This document shows positions 42,153-49,401 of a DNA stretch of 64,000 nucleotides, in pieces. The translations under genes and the position numbers were made by a program. Under the pieces are notes generated by a model, which did not search any database, was not told the origin of the DNA, and saw only the letters and a list, made by a program, of their open reading frames with translations. The DNA is taken from the NCBI GenBank assembly GCA_035471785.1, contig DATIPQ010000060.1, forward strand, positions 1-64,000. Reading direction: 5' to 3'. Numbering within the stretch: position 1 is the stretch's first letter; each line of letters starts with the position of its first letter. Origin of the DNA: Acidobacteriota bacterium. Its GTDB lineage: Bacteria > Acidobacteriota > UBA6911 > RPQK01 > DATIPO01.

Positions 42153-42998
42153 ATGTATGGACTGATCGCGGGAAACGGACGCTTTCCCCTGCTGGTCTTG
42201 GAAGAGGCTTTGCGCCGGGGCGAAGAGGTGACGGTGGCCGCCATCCGGGAAGAGGCCGATCCTTCCATAGAGGCATTCGAGGGCAGAAGCGGCGGCAAGA
42301 TCAGAGTCCACTGGCTGGGGCTGGGACGCTTGGGCAGGTTGCTCAAGATCTTTGCCCGGCACGGCGTGACCCAGGCCATGATGGCGGGCCAGGTCAAACA
42401 CGTGCGCATTTTCGCCCGCGACGGGCGTCCTGCGGCTGGAGTCCTTTCCAAGGTTCCCGACCTGAAGATGCTCAAGGTGCTGCTCTCGCTGCCGCAAAAG
42501 AACACCGCCTCGCTGATCGGCGCCTTCGCCGAGGTGCTGGCCGGGGAGGGAATCGAACTCATCGCCTCCACCCACCTGGTGCCTCACCTGCTGCCTGAGC
42601 GCGGAGTGCTGACGCGGCGCGGACCCGATGAGGAGGAAGTCAAAGACGTCGAATACGGGAGGCGTGTGGCCTCGGCCCTGGTGGATCTCGATATAGGGCA
42701 GACCGTCGTGATAAAAGATCAGGCGGTGGTGGCGGTGGAGGCCATGGAAGGCACCGACGCCGCCATCCGCCGGGCGGCCCGACTGGCGGAGGGCCGGTCG
42801 CTGACCGTGGTTAAAGCGGCGCGTCCGGGACAGGACATGCGTTTCGATGTCCCCGTGATGGGCCTGAAGACGCTGCAGGTGCTGGAAGAATGCAATGTCA
42901 CCGCCTTCGCCATCGATGCCGGCAAGACCCTCTTGCTGGATCGTGAGGAGCTTCTCAAGGAGGCCGACCGGATGGGACTGGCATTGCTGGCGCAGTAA
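42153..42998 (+). CDS. lpxI: UDP-2,3-diacylglucosamine pyrophosphatase LpxI
   Basis: A 281-residue LpxI (formerly DUF1009), which hydrolyses UDP-2,3-diacylglucosamine to lipid X and replaces LpxH in many bacteria. It begins LIAGNGRFPLLVLEEALRRG, followed by MMAGQVKHVRIF, STHLVPHLLPERGVLTRR, GQTVVIKDQAVVAVEAMEGTD and FDVPVMGLKTL, the family pattern. It lies 35 bp after lpxA. Confidence 0.95.
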   Translation: MYGLIAGNGRFPLLVLEEALRRGEEVTVAAIREEADPSIEAFEGRSGGKIRVHWLGLGRLGRLLKIFARHGVTQAMMAGQVKHVRIFARDGRPAAGVLSKVPDLKMLKVLLSLPQKNTASLIGAFAEVLAGEGIELIASTHLVPHLLPERGVLTRRGPDEEEVKDVEYGRRVASALVDLDIGQTVVIKDQAVVAVEAMEGTDAAIRRAARLAEGRSLTVVKAARPGQDMRFDVPVMGLKTLQVLEECNVTAFAIDAGKTLLLDREELLKEADRMGLALLAQ

Positions 42999-43004
42999 TC
43001 GACA

Positions 43005-43958
43005 GTGGCTATGAAGAGAACCGTCGTTGCCGTCATCGGAGTTGGAGCGCTGGGCAAGCATCATGCCCGCATCTATTCCAGCCTCGATCAAACCGAGCTG
43101 CGGGCCGTGATCGACATCGACCTTGCTCGGGCCGAGAAGATCGCTTCCCGGTACGCCTGCTCATTCTACGACCATTACAGCAAGCTGCCTGCCGAGGTAG
43201 AAGCGGTTTCGCTGGCTGTTCCCACCGTTGACCACAGCGCCATCGCCGGCGACCTTTTGCGGAACGGCGTCCACGTCCTGGTTGAAAAGCCCATCGCTTC
43301 ATCGCTGCCTCAGGCCGATACGATGCTGGAGGCCGCCCAACGCGGGGGGACCCGGCTGCATGTCGGCCACAGCGAACGCTTCAATCCCGCCCTGCGGGCC
43401 GTGCGGCCCTTTATCGGCGATCCAGGATTCTTCGAGGTCCACCGCATGGGAGCCTTCGCCGGCCGCAGCCTCGACATCGACGTGGTGCTCGACTTGATGA
43501 TCCACGACATCGACTTGCTCCTCCACCTGGTGGGCGAAGAAGTCTCCGAGGTGCGGGCTGTGGGCATTCCGGTGCTCACCGACAAGATCGACATCGCCAA
43601 CGCCCGCCTGCAATTCGAAAGCGGCTGCGTGGCCAACGTCACCTCCAGCCGCATTTCGCTGGAAAAGATCCGCAAGCTGAGGCTTTTCCAGCCCCACGAC
43701 TACATTTCCCTCGATCTGGCTGCCCGCAAGGTCGAGATGTACAGCCTGGACACCTCCCTGGAACCGCCCGGCATTCTGCCCCGTGATTTCCAGATCGAAG
43801 AGAAGGAACCGCTTCAAGCCGAAATCGAGGCTTTCCTGAGCGACGCCTCAGAGGCCTGCACGGGAGCCCAGGGTCGCCGGGCGCTGCGTCTTGCTCTGGA
43901 GATCCGCCAGGCCATCGAACGGCAGGAGAAGGTCCGTCAACTGACTCAGCAGACATGA
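43005..43958 (+). CDS. Gfo/Idh/MocA family oxidoreductase in the lipid A cluster
   Basis: A 317-residue NAD(P)-dependent oxidoreductase. Rossmann motif VAVIGVGALGKHHARIYSSL (about 8-27), the EKP motif in HVLVEKPIASSL, GHSERFNPALRA and LDLMIHDIDLLLHL carry the catalytic and cofactor sites. In other bacteria a related gene, gnnA, sits in lpxA-containing clusters and oxidises C3 of UDP-GlcNAc for an amide-linked lipid A; that needs an aminotransferase (gnnB), which is absent here. So a GnnA-like role is possible but unproven. GTG 43005 or ATG 43011 could start it. It overlaps the next gene by 4 bp. Confidence 0.85.
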   Translation: MAMKRTVVAVIGVGALGKHHARIYSSLDQTELRAVIDIDLARAEKIASRYACSFYDHYSKLPAEVEAVSLAVPTVDHSAIAGDLLRNGVHVLVEKPIASSLPQADTMLEAAQRGGTRLHVGHSERFNPALRAVRPFIGDPGFFEVHRMGAFAGRSLDIDVVLDLMIHDIDLLLHLVGEEVSEVRAVGIPVLTDKIDIANARLQFESGCVANVTSSRISLEKIRKLRLFQPHDYISLDLAARKVEMYSLDTSLEPPGILPRDFQIEEKEPLQAEIEAFLSDASEACTGAQGRRALRLALEIRQAIERQEKVRQLTQQT

Positions 43959-45175
43959 AACGACATCGCCTTCGGCTCCCTTATCCAACTCCCAGCAAGG
44001 TCCGGACTTTGTTGCTGCTGGCCTTCTTGCCGTTTTTCCTGGGCTGCGGCGGGAAGAAGGTCGAGCGCCAGGCTCCCCGCCTTCCCAGCGGCGCAGATCT
44101 TCCGCTGCCGGCCACGGGTGAGCCTTCTTTGCGGGTCCTGCTGGCCGAGGACTTTGAAAGCCTGGAGGTGGAGGGTGCGATGCTGGGGCAGCGGCTACGC
44201 CTGCGCTCGCTGGAGGGAGAGATGGAACTCACTCCCCTGGAGCCGGCCGGACCCGCCGTGAAGAGCAGCGGATTCCGCCTGGAGCCGGCCCGGTTTCAGC
44301 ATTTGCGCTGGCGGGGGCGCGCCTACAGGGGCGTCTTCGAGGCCTTCCTCAACCCCCTCGGCCAGCCGGTGCTGGTCAACGAGGTAGGCATCGAGGACTA
44401 CCTGAAGGGAGTGGTCCCCAATGAACTGGGGACCAGCCGGGAGCGCCTGGAAGCCGTCAAGGCTCAGGCCGTGGCCGCCCGCACCTTCGCGGTATCCAAC
44501 CGGGGACGCTTCAACCGCCTGGGATTCGACCTCTACGCCGATTCACGTTCCCAAGCCTACAGCGGCATTTCAGGCGAGCAGGCGCTGGCTACGCAGGCCG
44601 TCCTGGAGACGGCGGGGCGCATCTCGGTCTACCAGGGCCGTCCTATCCTGGCCATGTACTCCTCTACCTGCGGAGGCCTGACGGCCAGCTACCAGACCAT
44701 CTTCCTGGCCTCACCTCTGCAATACCTGCAGGGCGGCGTGCGCTGCCGCGACCGCTCCAGCCCGTTCCATGAATGGACGGAAACCGTCGATTTGTCCCGG
44801 CTGGACACCAACCTGGAGCGCTACGCCCCCTCCATCGGCAAGCTGCGCCAGGTAATCCCCGGGGCCAAGGACCCCACGGGACGCCTGATCGAGCTGACCT
44901 TGCTGGGAGAGCAGGGAAGCCACACCCTTCGCGGAATCAACCTGCGCTCGGCCCTGGGGCTGCGCAGCAACTGGATTCTGGATCTCCAGCCCCGCTACGA
45001 CGACGAGAACCTCCTGCACGCCCTGACGGTACGTGGAAAAGGATGGGGTCACGGCGTCGGCCTGTGCCAGTACGGCGCCCTCGAGATGGCGGCCTCGGGC
45101 TCCAGCTACGCCGACATCCTCACCCACTACTACCCCGGCACTCAGGTGGTCAGACTTTATCCTCGAACCAATTAG
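43955..45175 (+). CDS. SpoIID/LytB-domain lipoprotein, putative peptidoglycan lytic enzyme
   Basis: A 406-residue lipoprotein: a basic N-region and hydrophobic helix end in the lipobox FLGC (Cys31). The SpoIID domain (about 120-400) includes the active-site region VVPNELGTSRERLEAVKAQAVAARTFA, AYSG, PILAMYSSTCGGLTASY, and the C-terminal GKGWGHGVGLCQYGALEMA with YPGT. SpoIID of Bacillus is a lytic transglycosylase acting on denuded glycan; Gram-negative homologues are probably envelope enzymes. It is coupled to the Gfo/Idh gene. Whether it acts on murein here is inferred. Confidence 0.9.
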   Translation: MKRHRLRLPYPTPSKVRTLLLLAFLPFFLGCGGKKVERQAPRLPSGADLPLPATGEPSLRVLLAEDFESLEVEGAMLGQRLRLRSLEGEMELTPLEPAGPAVKSSGFRLEPARFQHLRWRGRAYRGVFEAFLNPLGQPVLVNEVGIEDYLKGVVPNELGTSRERLEAVKAQAVAARTFAVSNRGRFNRLGFDLYADSRSQAYSGISGEQALATQAVLETAGRISVYQGRPILAMYSSTCGGLTASYQTIFLASPLQYLQGGVRCRDRSSPFHEWTETVDLSRLDTNLERYAPSIGKLRQVIPGAKDPTGRLIELTLLGEQGSHTLRGINLRSALGLRSNWILDLQPRYDDENLLHALTVRGKGWGHGVGLCQYGALEMAASGSSYADILTHYYPGTQVVRLYPRTN

Positions 45176-45251
45176 TCCGCTGGAGCATTTCCCGCCAACC
45201 ATCGGGGCGCGGACGCGTCTAATCGAATAAACGTCGCCCGAAACCGCCTGA

Positions 45252-45335
45252 TTGAAAGCGTTTGAAAGCACTTTCTTTCGAGAATCGAAAAGATGTCTTG
45301 ACGGGCCCGAAGTTGAACCTGTTAGGTTGAAAGCG
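45252..45335 (+). promoter_or_regulatory. Probable operator/promoter of the HTH-ADOP gene
   Basis: The palindrome TTTCGA-GAA-TCGAAA at 45276-45290 and the imperfect palindrome GAAAGCACTTTC (45264-45275) lie just upstream of a -35-like TTGACG (45298-45303). A direct repeat TTGAAAGCGTT occurs at 45252 and at 45327. A -10 is weak (GTTAGG, 45321-45326). The encoded protein carries an HTH, so autoregulation here is an obvious idea. Confidence 0.5.
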
Positions 45336-47987
45336 TTGCGAGTTCGATTAAAGCACCGGGAACTCTCCCGCCGGATGGCCCGGAGCCGTCTGAGCCAGAA
45401 CCGGTGGGCGCAGAGGATGGGCCTGAGCAGCGGCCATTTGTCGCTGCTGGCCAACGGGCACAGACCCTATCCGGGCGCCAGGACGCGTGAGCGTCTGCTC
45501 AAGGCTCTCGACTGCTCCTTCGACGACCTCTTCGAGGTCGATTCGCAGGGCCAGGCAGCCAAGCCCGAGACCCGGCCTTTCCAAGGAGACAGCGCCGTGA
45601 CCACTCTCTGGCAGGACTTTCGTTTCGCCTTCCGCTTCCTCACCCGTCAAAAGACCTTCGCGGCCCTTTCCATCATCGCCCTGGCCGTGGGAATCGGAGC
45701 CACCACGGCCATCTACAGCATCGTCAGCAGCGTGCTTCTGACGCCGCCGCCCTACCGCTCTCCGGCAACCTTGGTCGACTTCTTCGCTCCCGGGGCTTGG
45801 TCGAGAATTGAAATCGCCCGCATGCAGGAGTTCGGAACCGCCTTTGAAAACATCACCGGCTTTGGAACCCGCTCCGCCACTCTGACCGGACGTGATGAGC
45901 CGCTGTTGGTGACCAGCGTGGTGGCCACGGGCAACCTCTTCGACACCCTGGGAGTGGGCGCCTTGCATGGCCGCACCTTCCAGTCCGAGAACAGCTACGG
46001 CGGGCGACACCGGGTGGTCGTGGTCAGCCACCGGTTTTGGACCTCGGTGCTGGGAGGCGTCGAACTCGCCCGAGGAACCACTCTTGAAATCGAAGGGGAG
46101 AGCCGCCAACTTCTGGGGGTGATGCCCCCCGACTTCTTCTTCCCCCGACGCGACGTCGATCTCTGGCTGCCCATGGAGATGGACCCGGATCATCCTCAGT
46201 ACAGCGGCTGGCACTCCTGGAGGCTGGTGGGACGCTTGGCCCAAGGCCTGACCCTGGAGGAGGCTCAGAGCAGCCTGGACTCGCTGGCCGCTTCCATGAG
46301 AGAGGTCTTCAACTATCCTCCCCAGTGGGACAAGTTTGCCAACAATCCACGGTTGACCGAGTTGCAGCAGGCCCAAACCGGACCTTTCCGCAACACCCTC
46401 TACCTGCTCCTGGCCGCCGTAAGCGCCGTGCTTTTGATCGCCTGCGTCAACGTCACCAACCTGTCGCTCTCGCGCATCTCCTCCAGGGTCCGGGAGCTGT
46501 CCATTCGCAGGGCATTGGGGGCCGGCACCGTGCGCATCGTCCGCCAGATCCTGGTGGAGAACTTCTGGATCTCGCTGTGGGGAGGCCTGGCCGGCCTGCT
46601 CCTGGCCTGGCTGCTGGTGGAATGGTTCGCGCCCTCTCTTCCCCGCCAACTGCTCAACCGGGCAAATGTCGAGATGAGCTGGGGAGTGCTCCTCTTCGGA
46701 CTGGCTCTGGCCCTCTTGACGGTCCTGCTCTCCGGCGCCCTGCCCGCATTGCAGGCGGCCCGCCAGGATCCTCAGCAGGGCCTGGCCGAGGGAGGGCGGG
46801 GGAACTCCGAAAACCGCACCACCCGCCGCTGGGGCAGTGTGCTGGTCGTCAGCGAAATCGCCCTGGGGGTCCTGCTGGTGGTGACGGCCGGATTGCTGCT
46901 GCGCAGCTTCTATAATCTGGCCTCGGTCGATCCAGGTCTCGATCCCGATCAGGTCATTGTCTTCAATACCTATCCGAACTCCTCTTCCTTCACCCCCTAT
47001 GAGAACAGGCCTCGATTCCTCGATGCGGTGGTGGAGAATCTGCGGGCCCTGCCCGGGGTCGACCAGGTAGGAGCGATTCAAAACCTGCCCCTCGATTCCT
47101 TCGGTTGGATCCAGAACGTCACGCTGGAAGGCGAGAGTCAGGACTACAGCGTGGCCTGGCGGATCATCGAGGGCGAGTACTTCACAAGCATGGGTATCCC
47201 TCTCTTGACGGGTCGCCCTTTCGACGGAGGCGACCGCAAGGAGAGCCAGCCGGTGGTGATCGTCAATCAGGCCTTCGTCGACCGCTTCTGGACCGGCAAG
47301 GACCCCCTCGCTCAGAGGCTGCGGGTGGGGGCCGACGGCGAGCACTGGATGCCGGTGGTGGGCGTGGTCGGAAACGTGCGCCAATTGGGACTCGGGCGGG
47401 AATCGCAGCCCATGGTCTACCGTCCCTATCGACAGAACCCTCTGAGCGTCTTCATGAGTGTCACCGTCCGCAGTCAGCGGGACCTGGCATCCCTCCATCG
47501 CGACATCCAGAACTCGGTCTGGTCGGTGGACGCCGACGCTCCCGTTTTCGGGCAGCGGACCATGAACCAGGTCATCGACGAGTCGCTGGCCCGCGGCCGC
47601 TTGCTGATGACCCTGCTGGTGGCCTTCGCGGCCGTCGCCTTGCTGCTGGCCGTGATCGGGGTCTACGGAGTGATCTCCTACCGCGTCAACCAGCGTTTCT
47701 TCGAGGTGGGAGTGCGAATGGCGCTGGGGGCCAGCCGGATCAGCGTCGTCACCATGATCTTGAGGCAGGGCCTGGCGCTGGCGCTGCTCGGACTGGCCCT
47801 GGGCTTGGCAGCGGCAGTGAGTTGTTCCTGGGTCCTGCAGGGCATGCTTCACGGAATCAGCACCACCGATCCTGCCAGTTACCTGGCCGTCTCCCTCCTG
47901 GTACTCCTGGTAGCCGTCGGCGCCTGCCTTTTCCCGGCCCTGCGCGCCGCTTCCTGGGACCCCAATCAGGCCCTGCGCTCCGAGTAG
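45327..47987 (+). CDS. ADOP-family FtsX/MacB-type permease with N-terminal XRE-type HTH domain
   Basis: About 886 residues. Residues about 10-65 form a DNA-binding-like unit (SRLSQNRWAQRMGLSSGHLS then LLANGHRPYPG and RTRERLLKALDCSFDDLFEVD), as in XRE repressors. A linker of about 35 residues follows, then a duplicated MacB layout: FLTRQKTFAALSIIALAVGIGATTAIYSIVSSVLL, a MacB_PCD domain (VVVVSHRFWTSVLGG..), FtsX domain 1, then VVSEIALGVLLVVTAGLLLRSF, a second MacB_PCD and FtsX domain 2 ending ALRAASWDPNQALRSE. Such ADOPs are abundant in Acidobacteriota. The single chain puts a cytoplasmic DNA-binding domain on an inner-membrane permease. The only ATG is at 45375; TTG 45327 or 45336 keep the first strand of the HTH. 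Confidence 0.85.
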   Translation: MKALRVRLKHRELSRRMARSRLSQNRWAQRMGLSSGHLSLLANGHRPYPGARTRERLLKALDCSFDDLFEVDSQGQAAKPETRPFQGDSAVTTLWQDFRFAFRFLTRQKTFAALSIIALAVGIGATTAIYSIVSSVLLTPPPYRSPATLVDFFAPGAWSRIEIARMQEFGTAFENITGFGTRSATLTGRDEPLLVTSVVATGNLFDTLGVGALHGRTFQSENSYGGRHRVVVVSHRFWTSVLGGVELARGTTLEIEGESRQLLGVMPPDFFFPRRDVDLWLPMEMDPDHPQYSGWHSWRLVGRLAQGLTLEEAQSSLDSLAASMREVFNYPPQWDKFANNPRLTELQQAQTGPFRNTLYLLLAAVSAVLLIACVNVTNLSLSRISSRVRELSIRRALGAGTVRIVRQILVENFWISLWGGLAGLLLAWLLVEWFAPSLPRQLLNRANVEMSWGVLLFGLALALLTVLLSGALPALQAARQDPQQGLAEGGRGNSENRTTRRWGSVLVVSEIALGVLLVVTAGLLLRSFYNLASVDPGLDPDQVIVFNTYPNSSSFTPYENRPRFLDAVVENLRALPGVDQVGAIQNLPLDSFGWIQNVTLEGESQDYSVAWRIIEGEYFTSMGIPLLTGRPFDGGDRKESQPVVIVNQAFVDRFWTGKDPLAQRLRVGADGEHWMPVVGVVGNVRQLGLGRESQPMVYRPYRQNPLSVFMSVTVRSQRDLASLHRDIQNSVWSVDADAPVFGQRTMNQVIDESLARGRLLMTLLVAFAAVALLLAVIGVYGVISYRVNQRFFEVGVRMALGASRISVVTMILRQGLALALLGLALGLAAAVSCSWVLQGMLHGISTTDPASYLAVSLLVLLVAVGACLFPALRAASWDPNQALRSE

Positions 47988-48105
47988 TACCCGGCCTTCG
48001 CCAAAGTCTTCACCCTCTACCCCCAAACCGATAGTAGCGTGACAAATGCTGTACGTTAGGCCTGTACAAACAATCGGTGTAACGGGGCCAGCCGGCGCTC
48101 CTTGT

Positions 48106-48134
48106 TTGCAACCCGTAACGTTATAGGTTACACT
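48106..48134 (+). promoter_or_regulatory. Promoter and inverted repeat of the higBA operon
   Basis: TTGCAA (48106-48111) and TACACT (48129-48134) are separated by 17 bp. Between them lies the inverted repeat GTAAC-7 nt-GTTAC (48115-48131), a likely site for autorepression by HigA. The transcription start would fall on the GTG start of higB at 48141. Confidence 0.55.
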
Positions 48135-48140
48135 CTGTCC

Positions 48141-48419
48141 GTGATCAACGGATTCAGGCACCGTGGACTGAAGCGCTTTTTCGAAAGCGGCACCACCCGC
48201 GGAATCCAAGCTCAACAGGCAAATCGTATTCGGCTGATTCTTGGTCGGCTGCATGCGTCACAGTCGCCGCAAGACATGAACCTGCCAGGGCTTCATCTGC
48301 ACGAACTCTCTGGCCGGAGAAAAGGCACATGGTCTGTCCGAGTTTCCGGCAATTGGCGGATAACATTCCGTTTCGACGGTCCTGATGCCTACGATGTTAA
48401 CTTGGAGGATTATCACTGA
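48141..48419 (+). CDS. higB: HigB-family toxin (RelE superfamily mRNA interferase)
   Basis: A 92-residue toxin that cleaves mRNA on the ribosome. It aligns with HigB along its length: [67 protein letters not shown], ending with [10 protein letters not shown]. The GTG at 48141 gives the expected N-terminus [11 protein letters not shown]. In this type the toxin gene comes first and overlaps the antitoxin by 1 bp. Base composition is lower in GC than the neighbours, consistent with import. Confidence 0.93.
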   Translation: MINGFRHRGLKRFFESGTTRGIQAQQANRIRLILGRLHASQSPQDMNLPGLHLHELSGRRKGTWSVRVSGNWRITFRFDGPDAYDVNLEDYH

Positions 48420-48706
48420 TGCGTATGCACAATCCACCCCATCCCGGAGAAGTATTACGCGAGCTATGTTTAGAGCCTTTGGGGCTGACCGTGACCAATG
48501 CCGCCGAGGCTCTGGGGGTGAGCCGCAAGACCTTGTCTGCGATCCTTAACGGAAGAGCCGGAATCAGCCCGGAGATGGCGATCAGACTGTCCAGGGCTTT
48601 TGGTACTTCTGCCGAGAGCTGGTTGACTCAGCAAATGCAATACGACCTCTGGACCGCTGAGCAATCGGCTGAAAATATCCGTGTAGAAAGGCTGTCCGCG
48701 GTCTAG
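48419..48706 (+). CDS. higA: HigA-family antitoxin (XRE-type)
   Basis: A 95-residue antitoxin with an N-terminal [45 protein letters not shown] helix-turn-helix segment, followed by [26 protein letters not shown], all typical of HigA. ATG overlaps the higB stop (TGATG) with GGAGG upstream. HigA neutralises HigB and represses the operon through DNA binding. Confidence 0.94.
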   Translation: MRMHNPPHPGEVLRELCLEPLGLTVTNAAEALGVSRKTLSAILNGRAGISPEMAIRLSRAFGTSAESWLTQQMQYDLWTAEQSAENIRVERLSAV

Positions 48707-48741
48707 CGGCGGCTCGCCTCAGGGTCCGAAGGCCTGGGCTT

Positions 48742-48940
48742 GGCATTGGCTTTTTCGTGAAGAACCGCTGGAGGGATTCGAAAACCGGAAAGGAGGGCCG
48801 ACAACACGCCCACGAGTCCCTTTTGCAGAAGGCCTTCAAGCAAGCTGTTTCAAAGTTGATCAAGCGGGCGACATGCCACACCCTCTGCCACCCATTTGAC
48901 GCATCCTATTCGGCAGGCCGGCCAGATGCGGGCCCTATCT
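48742..48940 (+). pseudogene. Decayed integron-integrase-like tyrosine recombinase fragment
   Basis: In the frame of 48742-48885: GIGFFVKNRWRDSKTGKEG, then RQHAHESLLQKAFKQAV and KRATCHTL, which closely resembles the C-terminal part of IntI-type integrases, in which the pattern runs FP..NRW.D..TGKEGRHH.HESLLQKAVK.AV...G..K.ATCHTLRHSFATHLL. The HxxR arginine is lost (CHTLCHPF) and ATHL appears in the +1 frame at 48887-48898, so there is a frameshift next to the catalytic motif. A 3-residue deletion precedes KRATCH. The N-terminal half is missing. This is inferred from memory of the family, not from a search. Confidence 0.7.
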
Positions 48941-49201
48941 GGAAACCAGAGAATCAGAAGTTGGCTAGTTTGACTATGACGATATCTAACGTCGGGATTA
49001 TTTTTCGCAAGCTGAGAAACCTCGGCAAGCTCCGAGATGTTCTGCTAGTTGTCGCGTCCGGGTAGTATCTCTCAGGGTACGCGGTCTGGGCTTTGGTTGC
49101 GTCGCGGGCCTTACATCGGAGAGCGGAAATGAACAACGAATCGACATACCCAAGAGCGTCATAAAGCTGCTTCGTTGGTGCGGCGAGCCGTGACAAGTAC
49201 T
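48941..49201. other. Low-GC stretch with no gene recognised
   Basis: Between the integrase fragment and the attC-like hairpin. Base composition is visibly lower in GC than the rest of the window. Open frames of 70-80 codons exist on the minus strand but have no family I know. It may be decayed cassette DNA. Confidence 0.5.
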
Positions 49202-49273
49202 GGCTAACAACAGTTTTGCAGCCGACGACGGCTATGATCCATATGCCGTCTCGGCTGGAATCTGGCGTTCACG
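49202..49273 (+). other. attC-like recombination site (putative, degraded R' box)
   Basis: GGCTAAC (49202-49208, close to R'' consensus RYYYAAC, 1 mismatch) is followed by an imperfect palindrome: CAGCCGA-C-GACGGC (49219-49232) pairs with GCCGTC-TCGGCTG (49245-49257) over 13 bp with one bulged C, around a 12-nt loop. GTTCACG (49267-49273) stands where the R' box GTTRRRY should be but differs at three positions. Total length 72 nt is inside the attC range. The bulged base resembles the extrahelical base of true attC. A short frame also crosses it, so chance is not excluded. Confidence 0.5.
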
Positions 49274-49385
49274 GGGCAATCCCGACGACACAGCATTCGG
49301 TGCAGTGTATGTGCTTTCTGAAGCTGAGAAGCACCTGTTGCTGAGTGATCCCAGGCACCCGCTGGGTTTCGTGCACAATCGCTCG

Positions 49386-49394
49386 TGATAGGCT
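49386..49394 (+). promoter_or_regulatory. Extended -10 promoter, TGaTAGGCT, before miaA
   Basis: TG at 49386-49387, TAGGCT at 49389-49394, ending 7 nt before GTG 49402. The start codon would be the 5' end of the mRNA. Confidence 0.45.
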
Positions 49395-49401
49395 TTGCTG
49401 C

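Noticed and set aside
45348-48254. A 968-codon minus-strand frame over the ADOP gene
   Set aside because: Antisense shadow of a well-supported permease; amino-acid composition (His/Gln/Gly-rich) is typical of such shadows.
48954-49196. An 80-codon minus-strand frame in the low-GC patch
   Set aside because: No recognisable family, no Shine-Dalgarno or promoter; probably chance in decayed DNA.
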